This document shows, piece after piece, positions 1 to 8,617 of a DNA stretch of 64,000 nucleotides; position 1 is the first letter of the stretch; every line of letters starts with the position of its first letter. Under the pieces are notes generated by a model that saw nothing but the letters and a program-made list of their open reading frames with translations, was not told the origin of the DNA and ran no database searches. The stretch comes from Pelagomonas calceolata (lineage: Eukaryota > Sar > Pelagophyceae > Pelagomonadales > Pelagomonadaceae), in the NCBI GenBank assembly GCA_918797485.1, contig CAKKNE010000002.1, positions 5,236,501-5,300,500 of the forward strand, written 5' to 3'. A program made the position numbers and the translations under genes.

Positions 1-1
1 A

Positions 2-2221
2 GACAAGAACGTGCCGCTGCCGGACTTGCAGGAGTTGGTGAATAGGATCGGTCCTGGCTTTGATGAGGACTACGCGTCGTACGGCTTGGAGAGCGCATCG
101 CCTCCCTTCTTACTCGCCGACGGGCGCCTCGTCGAGCTCGACCCTTCGGAACCTGAAAATGCGGGCGCGACGGCGGCCGCGGCGATTGATAGGGTCGCGA
201 ACCGCCACATTGATGACGAGGGCGATAGCGCACCTTTCTACCACCCTATATTAACGCCGCGCGTGCGGATCTGGCCCGAGTCGGATACGACCAAGGAGCG
301 GCTGTTCTCCCATGAGTTTCCTACGGCAGATGCGCCGGACCCGCGCGTGCCGACGCTCTACGCGGACGAGTCGTCATCGTCCCAAGCCTGGGAGCGGGCC
401 TTGCTCGTCGCGCGGCCCGACACCGTTGTGGTGAGGGACGCGCCGCCGCCGAAGAAAGTCTCCAAGAAGAAGCGCAAGTTACTCATGAAAAGGCCCTTCC
501 TCGCCTGCCGCGGTATCGTGACGGAATTGACAGAAACGGCCTTCCCCGCGACGCATCACGCCCCCGCGGTGACGGCGGCGCTCCTACCGTGCGCCCGCAC
601 GCTGGCGGCCGTCGACGACCGGCCGACGTGGGAGCCCGCGCTCCATGCGGCGCCGTCCCAGCTCAAGCATGTTTTCAAAGGCGACACATATAAGGAGGCA
701 CTCGCGGTCGTGGACCCGGTGGCGCGCGCGGCGCCCGTCGTCGCGCGGATCCTGGAAGTGTTGCGCGACGACCTCGGCTTCTCCGTCACCCTCGCCTTCG
801 CCCCGCGTCCCGAGGGCGGCGACCTGCGGACCTGGGCGCGGACCTCGATGTACGGCGAAGAGGTACTCATACCGCAGCGCGTCCTCGGTACTTCTGGTAA
901 AATGCGCCTGGCGCTACGAAAACCGGAGACGTGGCGGCTCAGTACTGATACGGACGTGGACGTGTCGAATTTTTCACCATCGGAGGCCGATGGAGTTGTT
1001 TCGTACGACGTCGACGCGTTGGTGGTACAGGGCAAGACTTCTCGAAAACGCTTCGCGGCTTTTGAAGACGTCCACAAGAGGTGCGTCGTCGTTAATGGTA
1101 GGGAGGTGCCCTCGCTGAACGGCGACTACTCCATCACCCTAGAAGACGATCTGACGGCGCGGATCGGATCCTCAAACGTAACCATAAGGGAGATGCACCC
1201 CCACGCCCTGCCGCTACGTTCCGCGTACGAGGTGGGCAACTGCACGGCCACCAAAAGTGATGACGGCCGCGTCCACGTCTTCTCCGTCGCCTCCGGTTCT
1301 ATGTACGAGCGCTTACTAAGGGTCATGATGGGCTCCGTCGTCCTGCACGCCTCAAAGCCGGTGACGTTTTGGCTGTTGCGCGAGTTTCTGTCGTCAACAT
1401 TTTTGGAGGACGTGCCGGCGCTCGAACGAGCCTTGGAGGCGCAGATAAGATTTCCCCCGGCCATAAGCTGGCCCGAGTTCCTGATCGACGGCGAGGGCGC
1501 GAAGATCGGCATCCGGGACGACCTCCAGAGATTAGTCTGGGCGTCGAAATTATTATTTCTGGACGGGCTGTTCCACGCGCACCAGCGTATTGTCTTCGTC
1601 GACGCCGACGCCGTTGTTGTTGGTGATGTTGCCGAGCTATTAACGCTGAATTTGGGCATGGCGCCCTACGCGATGGCGCCGTTCTGTAGTGGTGAAAATA
1701 TGAACGAAGCCACAAAGGGCCACCGCTTCTGGGAGTCCGGTTTCTGGCAGAACCATCTGGAGCCGCACAACGAAACTTATAAAATTTCTGCTTTATTTGT
1801 CGTGGACATCTCCACGTTCGGGATGATAGGCGACGGCCTGCGCACGACGTACCAGTACATGGGGCCCGATGCCAACAGCCTGCAGAATTTGGACCAGGAC
1901 CTGCCGAACTACCTGAACGGCGGCGACCGCCGGAGCGTCGCCCTGGCGTCACTTCCCCAAGAATGGCTCTACTGCGAGTCGTGGTGCAACGCGCGCGCGA
2001 AGGCGAAAGCCAAGGCCTTCGACATGTGCCAGAACCCGGCGACGAAGGAGTATAAATTGGATGTGGCGCGGCGCGTCGCGGACCCGCTCTGGTCGGCCCT
2101 GGACGGCTACTTCGCCTCGACGATGGCCGAGCCCGTGTCCGTCGCCGTCAGGGCGCCCGCGGGGTCGTCCTGGAAGTGGTCCGTGCGCGGGGCGGGCGGC
2201 TCCGCCGGCGACGAGCTCTGA
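2..2221 (+). CDS. UGGT: UDP-glucose:glycoprotein glucosyltransferase, C-terminal part (5' end outside window)
   Basis: ER-lumen folding sensor that puts a glucose back on N-glycans of misfolded glycoproteins so that they rebind calnexin/calreticulin. The frame is open to the window edge and starts without an ATG, so the gene begins outside; about 740 codons are visible against roughly 1,500 in the family. Residues ~420-700 are the GT24 catalytic domain: HVFSVASGSMYERLLRVMM, the metal-binding DxD in FVDADAVVVGD (near nt 1594-1626), YKISALFVVD, NLDQDLPN and LPQEWLYCESWC appear in the family order. The part before it is less conserved and would be the beta-rich region that precedes the GT24 domain. 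The protein ends in GDEL, a plausible ER-retrieval signal, which fits a lumenal enzyme. No intron is needed in the visible part. The call for the catalytic domain is very secure; the N-terminal thioredoxin-like domains cannot be seen. Confidence 0.95.
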   Translation, partial: DKNVPLPDLQELVNRIGPGFDEDYASYGLESASPPFLLADGRLVELDPSEPENAGATAAAAIDRVANRHIDDEGDSAPFYHPILTPRVRIWPESDTTKERLFSHEFPTADAPDPRVPTLYADESSSSQAWERALLVARPDTVVVRDAPPPKKVSKKKRKLLMKRPFLACRGIVTELTETAFPATHHAPAVTAALLPCARTLAAVDDRPTWEPALHAAPSQLKHVFKGDTYKEALAVVDPVARAAPVVARILEVLRDDLGFSVTLAFAPRPEGGDLRTWARTSMYGEEVLIPQRVLGTSGKMRLALRKPETWRLSTDTDVDVSNFSPSEADGVVSYDVDALVVQGKTSRKRFAAFEDVHKRCVVVNGREVPSLNGDYSITLEDDLTARIGSSNVTIREMHPHALPLRSAYEVGNCTATKSDDGRVHVFSVASGSMYERLLRVMMGSVVLHASKPVTFWLLREFLSSTFLEDVPALERALEAQIRFPPAISWPEFLIDGEGAKIGIRDDLQRLVWASKLLFLDGLFHAHQRIVFVDADAVVVGDVAELLTLNLGMAPYAMAPFCSGENMNEATKGHRFWESGFWQNHLEPHNETYKISALFVVDISTFGMIGDGLRTTYQYMGPDANSLQNLDQDLPNYLNGGDRRSVALASLPQEWLYCESWCNARAKAKAKAFDMCQNPATKEYKLDVARRVADPLWSALDGYFASTMAEPVSVAVRAPAGSSWKWSVRGAGGSAGDEL

Positions 2222-2388
2222 TGTTGCGCCAGCGAATCCAAGCAGGCGCGTGAGCGAGAGGGTCGAGCCGTGGATGACGCCCGTGGCGCCCATCAACTGG
2301 ACCCAGGTGCCGATGGTCGACATGGTGCCCTCCCACTCGCCGCACTTGCCGACGTTCTCGGCCCGGTAGATATTAAGTGTTTAGTTAA

Positions 2389-4032
2389 TTAGTCGCTGTC
2401 GTCCCAGCCACTGTCGTCGTCGTCGTCCGAGTCGCTCTCGTGGCGCTGCATCGCGGCGATGCGGCCGCGGCGCTCCGCCAACTTGGCCGCGATCTCCGAC
2501 ATGAGGTCGCCCTGCTTCTGAACGGGCTTGAGCTTCCGCTGCGACGCGTGGCGGAGCGTCACGCCGCCGCGCAGCTGGTCGCAGAGCGTCGGCGCGAGGC
2601 CGCCGCCGCGCGTCGGCGCGGGTGGCGGCGCCTTCTTGAGCGTCGCGGCGCCGCCTTTGATGCCCGCTAAAAGGCCTTGCGGCGGCGCGGGCCGAGCCGG
2701 CGCCTTCTTCAGCGTCGCCGCGCCGCCGGCAATGCCCGCCAAGAACGACGGGGGACCGGGCCGGGCCGCGGCAGGCGCGGGTCCGGGCGGCGCCGCCGCG
2801 GCGGGCGTGGGGCGCAGTTTTGTCGCTTGGCCCTGGATACCGCCGAGGAACGCAGGAGCCGGTCGTCTGGGCGGCGCCGCGGCAACTGGCGGCGCGGGAT
2901 CGGCCGGCGACGGCGGCGCCTGCGCGTCGAAGAACTCGTCGTCGACGCTCGGCTCGCGCGCCGGGGGCCGCGGCGGCAGCGGCGGGGCCTCCCCCGCTTC
3001 TGGCTGCGCTTCGGCCGGCGGCGGCGCCTGCGGAGCCGCCCCGGCCGGCACGAACGCCCCGTTGCGGCACCACCGCAGCCGGAGCTGGAGATCGCCGCCG
3101 TCCGAGAGCTTGAGCCAGCCCGTCGAGTCCTCGTCGGGCTTGAGCACGTCCAAGGGTACGGTCAACACGCCTCGCGCCGTCGCGCGGCCCAGCAGCCCTC
3201 CCCCCTTGTGGAACGCGGTGATCACGAGCGAGGCGCCGGACGGGGCTCGAAAGGAGAGCTCCGGCGGGACGCACGTCGCCGCGTCCACGAACGCGCAAGT
3301 CACGCCGGGGTACGCCGCCACGGCCTTCGCGGAGTGCTTCGTCTCGAACCCGGGCAGCGCGACGGACGCCTTGAGCTTGATGGTCACCGCCGCATCCTTC
3401 TCCGCGTCGCCCGTCGCGCCGACGGCCCGGCCCGCGAAGACCGTCACCTCGAGCATGTCTGTTTCGGCGCCGCGCCGCGCCGCCGCGCGCTCCGCCGCCT
3501 GGTCGAGCACCCAGGGCGGCGGCTCGGCGAGGACGCGGAAGGGCCGCGCGTGCGGATCCTCGGCGCGCTCCCGGCACCGGAGGCTCAGGACGTGCTCGGA
3601 GCCATCCTCGAAGCGGCAGCGGTGGGCCGCGCCCTCCCTACGTAGTATATGCACGTCGGCCTCGGCGCTTCCGTCGAGGGCGACGAGGCGCGCGTAGCGG
3701 TGCCGCAGTTTTTTTTCCGACGTGTCCGCGGCCGCCCCGAGCGCGACGTAGACGGCGGCGGGGTCCTCGCCGGCCTCGACCCGCAACACGACGCGCGTCG
3801 GCGTGTTTTGGGCCCCGCAGTTCACTTGCACGATGCGTGACAGCGGCGGGACGGCGACGCGGTCGCTCGTCGCCTTGGCGCCGAACCGGACCTCGAGGTG
3901 CATGCCCCGCACGGGGAGGCGGCAGGTCTTCTGGGTGCGGTAGGCCTCCTCCAGCAGCGCGTTCGTCGCGGCGTCGTAGGCATGGAAGGTGCCGCTGCCG
4001 TCGCGGTGGTAATAGGCGGGATCGGCGGCCAT
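2389..4032 (-). CDS. WWE-like + C2-like + WH2 repeats + central/acidic tail: candidate Arp2/3 nucleation-promoting factor
   Basis: 547 aa when started at the ATG at 4032 (MAADPAYYHRD); the frame is open further upstream but that part is low-complexity and does not resemble protein. Order: residues ~5-75 resemble a WWE domain (YYHRDGSGTFHAYD ... LLEEAYRT ... RIVQVN); ~190-330 resemble a C2 beta-sandwich (TDMLEVTVFAGRAVG ... LKLSDGGDLQLRLRW); then a proline-rich region with four WH2-like actin-binding motifs (FLGGIQGQATKLR, FLAGIAGGAATLKKAP, LLAGIKGGAATLKKAP, LCDQLRGGVTLRHA); then a WASP-family-like central helix (MSEIAAKLAERRGRIAAM) and an acidic end with the expected tryptophan (DSDDDDDSGWDDSD). 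WH2-central-acidic is the signature of proteins that activate Arp2/3-driven actin branching. The WH2 copies have one extra residue before LKK. The N-terminal WWE and C2 assignments are by pattern and weaker than the tail. Cytosolic; no signal peptide. It is convergent with the UGGT gene. Confidence 0.7.
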   Translation of the reverse strand: MAADPAYYHRDGSGTFHAYDAATNALLEEAYRTQKTCRLPVRGMHLEVRFGAKATSDRVAVPPLSRIVQVNCGAQNTPTRVVLRVEAGEDPAAVYVALGAAADTSEKKLRHRYARLVALDGSAEADVHILRREGAAHRCRFEDGSEHVLSLRCRERAEDPHARPFRVLAEPPPWVLDQAAERAAARRGAETDMLEVTVFAGRAVGATGDAEKDAAVTIKLKASVALPGFETKHSAKAVAAYPGVTCAFVDAATCVPPELSFRAPSGASLVITAFHKGGGLLGRATARGVLTVPLDVLKPDEDSTGWLKLSDGGDLQLRLRWCRNGAFVPAGAAPQAPPPAEAQPEAGEAPPLPPRPPAREPSVDDEFFDAQAPPSPADPAPPVAAAPPRRPAPAFLGGIQGQATKLRPTPAAAAPPGPAPAAARPGPPSFLAGIAGGAATLKKAPARPAPPQGLLAGIKGGAATLKKAPPPAPTRGGGLAPTLCDQLRGGVTLRHASQRKLKPVQKQGDLMSEIAAKLAERRGRIAAMQRHESDSDDDDDSGWDDSD

Positions 4033-4401
4033 GGTTGTGGGGTCGCGAGGCTGCCCCTGAGTAGCACGGCTCTGCTGCCCTTTGTGTTGCGAGCGGTGCC
4101 TCGCTTGTTGCAGAGCCTCGCTGCGCGACTGTCCGCACTTGTGGGCAGCCTTTACTTGCAATTACGAGGCCGCGGGCCGAAAAATTATCCTGCCAAAGCA
4201 TGGGAAGTGTGAGAGATCCTAGTAGGTGCTCGGTCTTCGACTCCCCGGCAGAGGTGCGTTGGCCACCGTCTCTGCCGCAGCCGGTGCCAAAACGAGCTCG
4301 CTGGCAAAAAGAGAAAAACCCGCTTCTCAGGCAACCTGGATGGGCATCTCCGAGACGCCGGAAAAAAGGCCTTAATAATTTGCAGGCGGGGTCCGCAAAC
4401 A

Positions 4402-4443
4402 GTTCGACCACCGCCAAAGCCGGTTCGACCACCGCCAAAGCCA
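4402..4443 (+). repeat. 21-bp direct repeat, two copies
   Basis: Two adjacent 21-bp copies (GTTCGACCACCGCCAAAGCC plus one base) lie just before the RRM gene's ATG at 4454. They are in the 421-bp spacer between the divergent NPF-like and RRM genes; nothing else is evident there. The repeat falls in what should be the 5' UTR or core promoter of the RRM gene. Confidence 0.8.
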
Positions 4444-4453
4444 CAGCCCAGCC

Positions 4454-5089
4454 ATGTCTGCCAACGTTGCCAGCGCCGACGCCGAGGCCAAGCCCAAGCG
4501 CCCGGCCAGCAAGGGCCGCCGCAAGTACCCGCCGAAGTCGCAAAAGGCCAAGGAGGCGTCGCGCGCGAAGTACCTCGCGAAGAAGCTCGCGAGCGGCGAC
4601 GAGCTCACCGAGGCGCAGCTGGCCAGCGTCGAGGAGCTCGGCGGCCGCGACGCCGTGCTCGAGCGCGAGGCGAAGCGCAAGGAGCGCGCCGCGGCGCTCG
4701 AGCAGGCGAAGGCCGACGTCAAGCGCGATCACCCGCACCAGGCCTACGTGAGCGGGCTGCCCGCGTCCACGACGTCCGAGGGCGGCCTCGCGGCGCTGCG
4801 GGCCGAGGTGCCGGGCGTCTCGCACTTCGTCGCCGTGCGCGACCGCCAGACCGACGAGTGCCGCGGGTTTGGGTTTGCGGTGCTCGACTCGAAGGCGTCG
4901 CTCGACGCGCTCGTGGCCCTCGACGGCGCGGAGGGGCTGCTGGGCTGCGAGGAGGCGCTGAAGGTCTCTGCCGCGCGCAAGCTCATGGACCCGACGAAAT
5001 CCCGCGGCGACGGCGACGGCGCCAAGCCGAAGCCGCGCCGGCCGCGGCCGCCGCGCAAGCCGAAGCAGGCCGCGGCCGAGGACGCCTGA
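4454..5089 (+). CDS. RRM-domain RNA-binding protein, basic tails
   Basis: 211 aa. A lysine/arginine-rich N-terminus (~1-95) with a predicted helical, charged stretch (ELTEAQLASVEELGGRDAVL, EREAKRKERAAALEQAKADV) precedes one RNA-recognition motif at ~96-170. RNP2 is AYVSGLP and RNP1 is CRGFGFAVL, both in their usual places around an acidic/hydrophobic core. A basic, proline-rich tail (KPKPRRPRPPRKPKQ) follows. Single-RRM proteins with basic flanks often act in pre-mRNA or ribosome biogenesis, but no specific family can be named. The start is the first ATG in the frame, right after the two 21-bp repeats. It is divergent from the NPF-like gene. Confidence 0.85.
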   Translation: MSANVASADAEAKPKRPASKGRRKYPPKSQKAKEASRAKYLAKKLASGDELTEAQLASVEELGGRDAVLEREAKRKERAAALEQAKADVKRDHPHQAYVSGLPASTTSEGGLAALRAEVPGVSHFVAVRDRQTDECRGFGFAVLDSKASLDALVALDGAEGLLGCEEALKVSAARKLMDPTKSRGDGDGAKPKPRRPRPPRKPKQAAAEDA

Positions 5090-5191
5090 GCGGGGGCAGA
5101 CTTGTTGACTACTACTACCGTAAGACGAAATGATTTTTCTCAAGAAACAAGGTGGTGTAGGAGTCCCTCGCCCGGGCGGGCGAGCAAGTGT

Positions 5192-5644
5192 CTACGACCG
5201 CTCGATGAGCTCGTCGAGCTGCGCGGCGCGCCGCCGGGCCCTGAGCCCCTGGCGCTTCAGGCCGCGCACGTACTGGGCGAGCGCGCGGTCCTCGGCCGTG
5301 GCGCCCGACACGTCGTCGGCGTCGCCGTACGCCTCGGCGTCCTCGACGACGTCCGCGTAGGCCGCGGCCGACTCCTCGAGCCCCGCGGCGCGGCCCTCGA
5401 GCGCCGACTTGATGTCGATGAGCTGCTCGACGTCGCAGGCCTCGTCGCCCTCGGCGCAGTACGCCGTCGCCGACTGGAGGATCTCGAGCGACGCCGCCTC
5501 CCAGTTCACGACCTGGGGCTCGCCGTGGACGGCCTCGCGGCGGACGCGGCGCTGCGTCTGCCGGAAGTGGCCCTGGATGAAGGCTTGGCTGGTGGTTGAG
5601 AAAGTCGACAGCGTGGAGAAGGCCAGGGATACCAGTTTCTGCAT
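5192..5644 (-). CDS. Small protein of unknown function with possible plastid leader
   Basis: 150 aa. The N-terminus (MQKLVSLAFSTLSTFSTTSQAF) is hydrophobic and ends in a QAF triplet, reminiscent of the signal-peptide/transit-peptide junction (ASAFAP type) of heterokont plastid proteins. It is followed by a basic stretch (RQTQRRVRREA) and then acidic helices with a cysteine pair spaced by seven residues (YCAEGDEACDVEQLID). The C-terminal half is predicted helical and coiled (GLKRQGLRARRRAAQLDELI). I do not recognise the family. The Cys pair brings CP12 to mind, but the AWD/VEEL signature is absent. Upstream, at 5908-5930, lies one copy of the recurrent near-palindromic promoter motif. Coding status rests on the plausible leader and the sensible amino-acid composition; moderate confidence. 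Confidence 0.6.
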   Translation of the reverse strand: MQKLVSLAFSTLSTFSTTSQAFIQGHFRQTQRRVRREAVHGEPQVVNWEAASLEILQSATAYCAEGDEACDVEQLIDIKSALEGRAAGLEESAAAYADVVEDAEAYGDADDVSGATAEDRALAQYVRGLKRQGLRARRRAAQLDELIERS

Positions 5645-6084
5645 GGTGATACCCCGGACACGCTGTTGGCCCCGATTCTGCTTGGCTCCTGCCTGAGTCG
5701 GCTGTTTTTGCTTGGCTCCTGCTGGACTCCTGCTCGACTCCTGCTCGACTCCTGCTCTCTGGAAGGTCTAGGCCGGGCGCGGAGGATCTGGCTTCTTCGC
5801 AGCGTGTCAAGGGCGCGCGTCGGGCAGCTCTCCAAAAACCTGCCTGTTCGGGGTGGTCCCGAGGCGTCGGTACTGCCGTTGGCACTTTTGCTCTGCGTTC
5901 CGAATTTGCTAGTGTCTTACAGACGCTAGCAATTTACGCGGAGCTCTTGGACGCGGGTCTACGCCCCGGGCGGTAGCAATTAGGTAGCAATCTCAAAGAC
6001 CCTATCTTGCTTGAACCGTTAGAGACCCATTTTGCGAGTACATTCAAATTTAACGCAGGGACGGATCAACACATAAACACAAGG
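5645..6084. other. Intergenic spacer with short direct repeats
   Basis: 440 bp between the small unknown protein and the 3' end of the PhyH-family gene. It contains four imperfect copies of a 12-bp GACTCCTGCTC-type repeat (about 5716-5757), a second copy of the phrase CTTGGCTCCTGC at 5683-5694 and 5719-5730, and the promoter-type near-palindrome at 5908-5930. No gene is evident in it. Confidence 0.6.
5908..5930 (-). promoter_or_regulatory. Recurrent near-palindromic promoter motif, copy 1
   Basis: On the minus strand it reads CTAGCG, three spacer bases, then TGTAAGACACTAG, with G/C flanks that make the ends (GCTAGyGT / ACrCTAGC) nearly palindromic. It is 264 bp upstream of the start at 5644 and in the same orientation. 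Five more close copies are found in this window, all upstream of start codons. Confidence 0.6.
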
Positions 6085-6999
6085 TCACCGCCCCCGCCGC
6101 CGCTTCTTCGCGCCCCCAAAGCGCGCGAAGCCCATCTCGAGCAGGAGCGCGTCGTCCTCGGCGGAACGCGGCCGTCGCCGCGCCGCGGCGGGCAGCGGCG
6201 CGCCGCCGACGCCGCGCGCCGCCCGCAGCGGCGCCTCGACCGGCGTCGCGGCGCCCCCCTCTAAGCGGAGAGGCGCGCGCATGGGCACGTTGGGAAAGCA
6301 GCCGAAGCGGACCGCGTCCGCATCATCGACAGCTCCCAAATTCGCCGACCGCGCGTGGAGCAGCAGGGGGTGGGCCAGGACGACGTCGCCGGCGCGGCCC
6401 GAAGCCTCAACTATAAAAGGCGGGGGCTCGCCGACGGCCGCGCGCGCGAGCGCGGAGAGGCGCGGACCGCCGACGCCGGCGGGCCCCGCGCGCGCGAGGA
6501 GCGCCGCGACCGCGCGGTGCGAGCCCGGCGCGAGCGCCGTGCCGCCGCCGCCCGGGGCCACGTCCGAGAAGAGGAGGATCGGCGCCAGGCCGATTTCCGG
6601 CGAGGCGAGCGTGTGCGCGAAGTGCGCGCCGTCGACGTGCCACGCGCCCGCGCCGCCGCGCGCCGGGAAGTTTATGACCCACCACCCGAGACCCGGCCTT
6701 TCCCATCGATCCTCGCCGCAGAGCTGGTCGACGGCCGCCACGAGGCGCGGCGACCAGCACGCCGCCCAGGGCGCGCCGAGGTCGTCGCCACCGTACGCCT
6801 CGGCGAGGCCGACGCGGCCGCCCTCCGCTTTCGCCCACGTCGCCGGCTCGTCCTTTCGTATGCCGCGGTCCCCTTCCAATTTGGCCCAGAGGGCGTCCCG
6901 GCAGGCAAGGGCCACGGCCCGCGGGACGGCGTCCCGGAGCACCACGAAGCCGTCTCTGTCAAACGCCGCGAGGTCCGCTGCTGAGAGTGGCGGCGGCAT
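6085..6999 (-). CDS. Phytanoyl-CoA dioxygenase (PhyH) family Fe(II)/2-oxoglutarate oxygenase
   Basis: 304 aa. The N-terminus LSAADLAAFDRDGFVVLRDA is typical of the PhyH superfamily. The double-stranded beta-helix carries the iron-binding HxD in AWHVDGAHF, followed by a Gly-rich turn (VAPGGGGTALAPGSH) and the distal histidine in AHPLLLHARSANLG. The arginine in VRFGCFPNVPM sits where 2-oxoglutarate is usually gripped. So the catalytic set is complete and the enzyme should be an active hydroxylase. The substrate is unknown: the family includes phytanoyl-CoA hydroxylase but most algal members are uncharacterised. No peroxisomal SKL-type tail (it ends RRRGR) and no signal peptide are visible, so a cytosolic or nuclear place is possible. 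Length is normal for the family. Start is the ATG just upstream of the conserved N-terminal motif. Confidence 0.9.
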   Translation of the reverse strand: MPPPLSAADLAAFDRDGFVVLRDAVPRAVALACRDALWAKLEGDRGIRKDEPATWAKAEGGRVGLAEAYGGDDLGAPWAACWSPRLVAAVDQLCGEDRWERPGLGWWVINFPARGGAGAWHVDGAHFAHTLASPEIGLAPILLFSDVAPGGGGTALAPGSHRAVAALLARAGPAGVGGPRLSALARAAVGEPPPFIVEASGRAGDVVLAHPLLLHARSANLGAVDDADAVRFGCFPNVPMRAPLRLEGGAATPVEAPLRAARGVGGAPLPAAARRRPRSAEDDALLLEMGFARFGGAKKRRRGR

Positions 7000-7134
7000 C
7001 GGTCTCTGCCAGCACTTGTGGCCCCTCGCAGCCGCCGGAGATGCAAACGCTGCACCAATTTAACCGAAAAAACAGCCTCGCAGCCGGCTGCACAGGCTGC
7101 CACAGAGTTTTAGTTTGTTGATTTTTTACTTGTC

Positions 7135-8223
7135 CTAGGGGTCTACGGACTCCTCGTCGTCGTCGCTCACTGGCAGGAAATCCTCGCTCGCCCGGTAGCG
7201 CCGGCACTCCTCGCTCGGCGACCACGCCGTCGGCTCGTCCAGGGGCGACCCTAGCGAGTGGCTGTGGCCCGACGTGCCGCAGCGCTCGCGCTGGAAGGCC
7301 CGCAGGCGCGCCGTGTAGTTCGCCAGGGCCCTGTCCACGCCCCCGGCGCCCCCGAAGACGCAGCGCGCCCGCGCGAGGAGCGCCGCCTCCGCGCGTCGAT
7401 GGACGACGGCGTCGAGGCGATTCTTCGCCGCGATCACGCGGACCGCGTCCGCGGCGCTCGCGCGCACGGCGTCGAGGCGGGGCGCGCCGACCACGGAGTT
7501 CCGCCGGCAATAGTCGACGTCCAGGTCCGGGAAGAGTCGCCCGAGCAACAAAAGCGACAAATCAAAGTGCTCCACGACACCCACGAAGAGGTCCGGCGAC
7601 GCCAGGAGCTCGTCCACGCGCCGCCCGTACGCCTCGGCGCCCGCCGGGCACACGTCCGCGGGCGCCTTCGTCCTGTTCCCGGCTTCCGCGTCGAAAACGC
7701 CGTCGCCCTCGGCGGGCCCCTTGCTCCGCCCGCGCGCGCCCCACGAGAAGCCGCGGAGCTTCTGGAGCGAGAAGCCGCGCGCGCGCCCGCCGAGCCGCCG
7801 CCGCGCCGCGCAGGCGCCGAGCGCCGCGCCGCCGAGCATGTACTGGTGCTGGTTGTTGGCCCGCGCGCTCGCCCGCGCGTACTCCAGCAGCGTCGCGCAG
7901 CGCGCCTTGCGCGTCTTCTTGCTCTTGTCGCTGCCCGTCGCGCGCCAGTACCAGTAGCGCGACAGCGTCCGCGAGACCGGCTCGCGCACGAAGGTGACGA
8001 CGAACTCGCGCTTCGCGCCGGCCGCGCGCAGCACCTTTGCGAGCGGCGGCCGGCTCGAATGCATCTCGCGCGCGTGCGTCACGTTCTTCAGCATGGCGCG
8101 GATCGTGATGCCGGCGTTCTTGTGCTGATGATAGTGCGCAATGCTGCGGCCCGCCGCGTCGGGCTCGCCGCACATGGCAGCAAGGCCGCCCGGCAGCAGC
8201 AATACGGCGACGAGCGCCGCCAT
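7135..8223 (-). CDS. Golgi-type carbohydrate sulfotransferase (Sulfotransfer_2-like)
   Basis: 362 aa. A hydrophobic N-terminus (MAALVAVLLLPGGLAAM) can serve as signal peptide or membrane anchor. The 5'-phosphosulfate-binding loop is HYHQHKNAGITIRAML and the 3'-phosphate-binding segment is FVVTFVREPVSRTLSRYWY; both are the hallmarks of PAPS-dependent sulfotransferases of the heparan/chondroitin type. NQHQYMLGG matches the family's asparagine-rich segment that follows. A middle stretch (GGRARGFSLQKLRGFSWG and on) is an Arg/Gly-rich insert. The C-terminal part (SPDLFVGVVEHFDLSLLLLG) matches the family's usual 'fGitE' region. The likely role is sulfation of cell-surface or matrix polysaccharides in the Golgi. 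It is divergent from the DnaJ gene, sharing a 394-bp upstream region. Confidence 0.8.
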   Translation of the reverse strand: MAALVAVLLLPGGLAAMCGEPDAAGRSIAHYHQHKNAGITIRAMLKNVTHAREMHSSRPPLAKVLRAAGAKREFVVTFVREPVSRTLSRYWYWRATGSDKSKKTRKARCATLLEYARASARANNQHQYMLGGAALGACAARRRLGGRARGFSLQKLRGFSWGARGRSKGPAEGDGVFDAEAGNRTKAPADVCPAGAEAYGRRVDELLASPDLFVGVVEHFDLSLLLLGRLFPDLDVDYCRRNSVVGAPRLDAVRASAADAVRVIAAKNRLDAVVHRRAEAALLARARCVFGGAGGVDRALANYTARLRAFQRERCGTSGHSHSLGSPLDEPTAWSPSEECRRYRASEDFLPVSDDDEESVDP

Positions 8224-8407
8224 AGCTGCTTACCCAATTGCGGCGCGTAGGGCCCATACGACTGCGATTTTGCGCAGGTCGCTGCTCCGCAGTGCCCGCG
8301 CTGCCGCTGGGCGAGCGGTGTCACTAAAAACCACCTATGCGGGCCGTAAATGAGGCTGGCTACGACCCTCGGAGCCCTTGCCCAAGGTTGGGACCCGGGA
8401 ACCCGAG

Positions 8408-8432
8408 CTAGCGGCATGTAAGACACTCTAGA
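8408..8432 (+). promoter_or_regulatory. Recurrent near-palindromic promoter motif, copy 2
   Basis: GCTAGCGGCA followed by TGTAAGACACTCTAG. It lies in the 394-bp divergent spacer 8224-8617, 186 bp upstream of the DnaJ start and 185 bp upstream of the sulfotransferase start. This copy has an extra CT before the final TAG. Nothing else is evident in the spacer. Confidence 0.6.
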
Positions 8433-8617
8433 GCTACATCTCAGAAAAAATCGGGTGCGGTACGCGCGCTCCCATCGAGGTAGCTGTGCGCTGTGTCTGC
8501 TGCCCAGACAGTCCGCACGCACGCAGCGCATCCATCCTGCGCGGCCGCTCAGGGAGAACCCCTACAGCTAGTTTGGCAGCGCCGCTGCGACGGGCGTGCA
8601 TGAAACGCGGCCGACCC

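Noticed and set aside
5192-5644. CP12 Calvin-cycle regulator, from the Cys pair.
   Set aside because: The AWD/VEEL signature and second Cys pair are missing.
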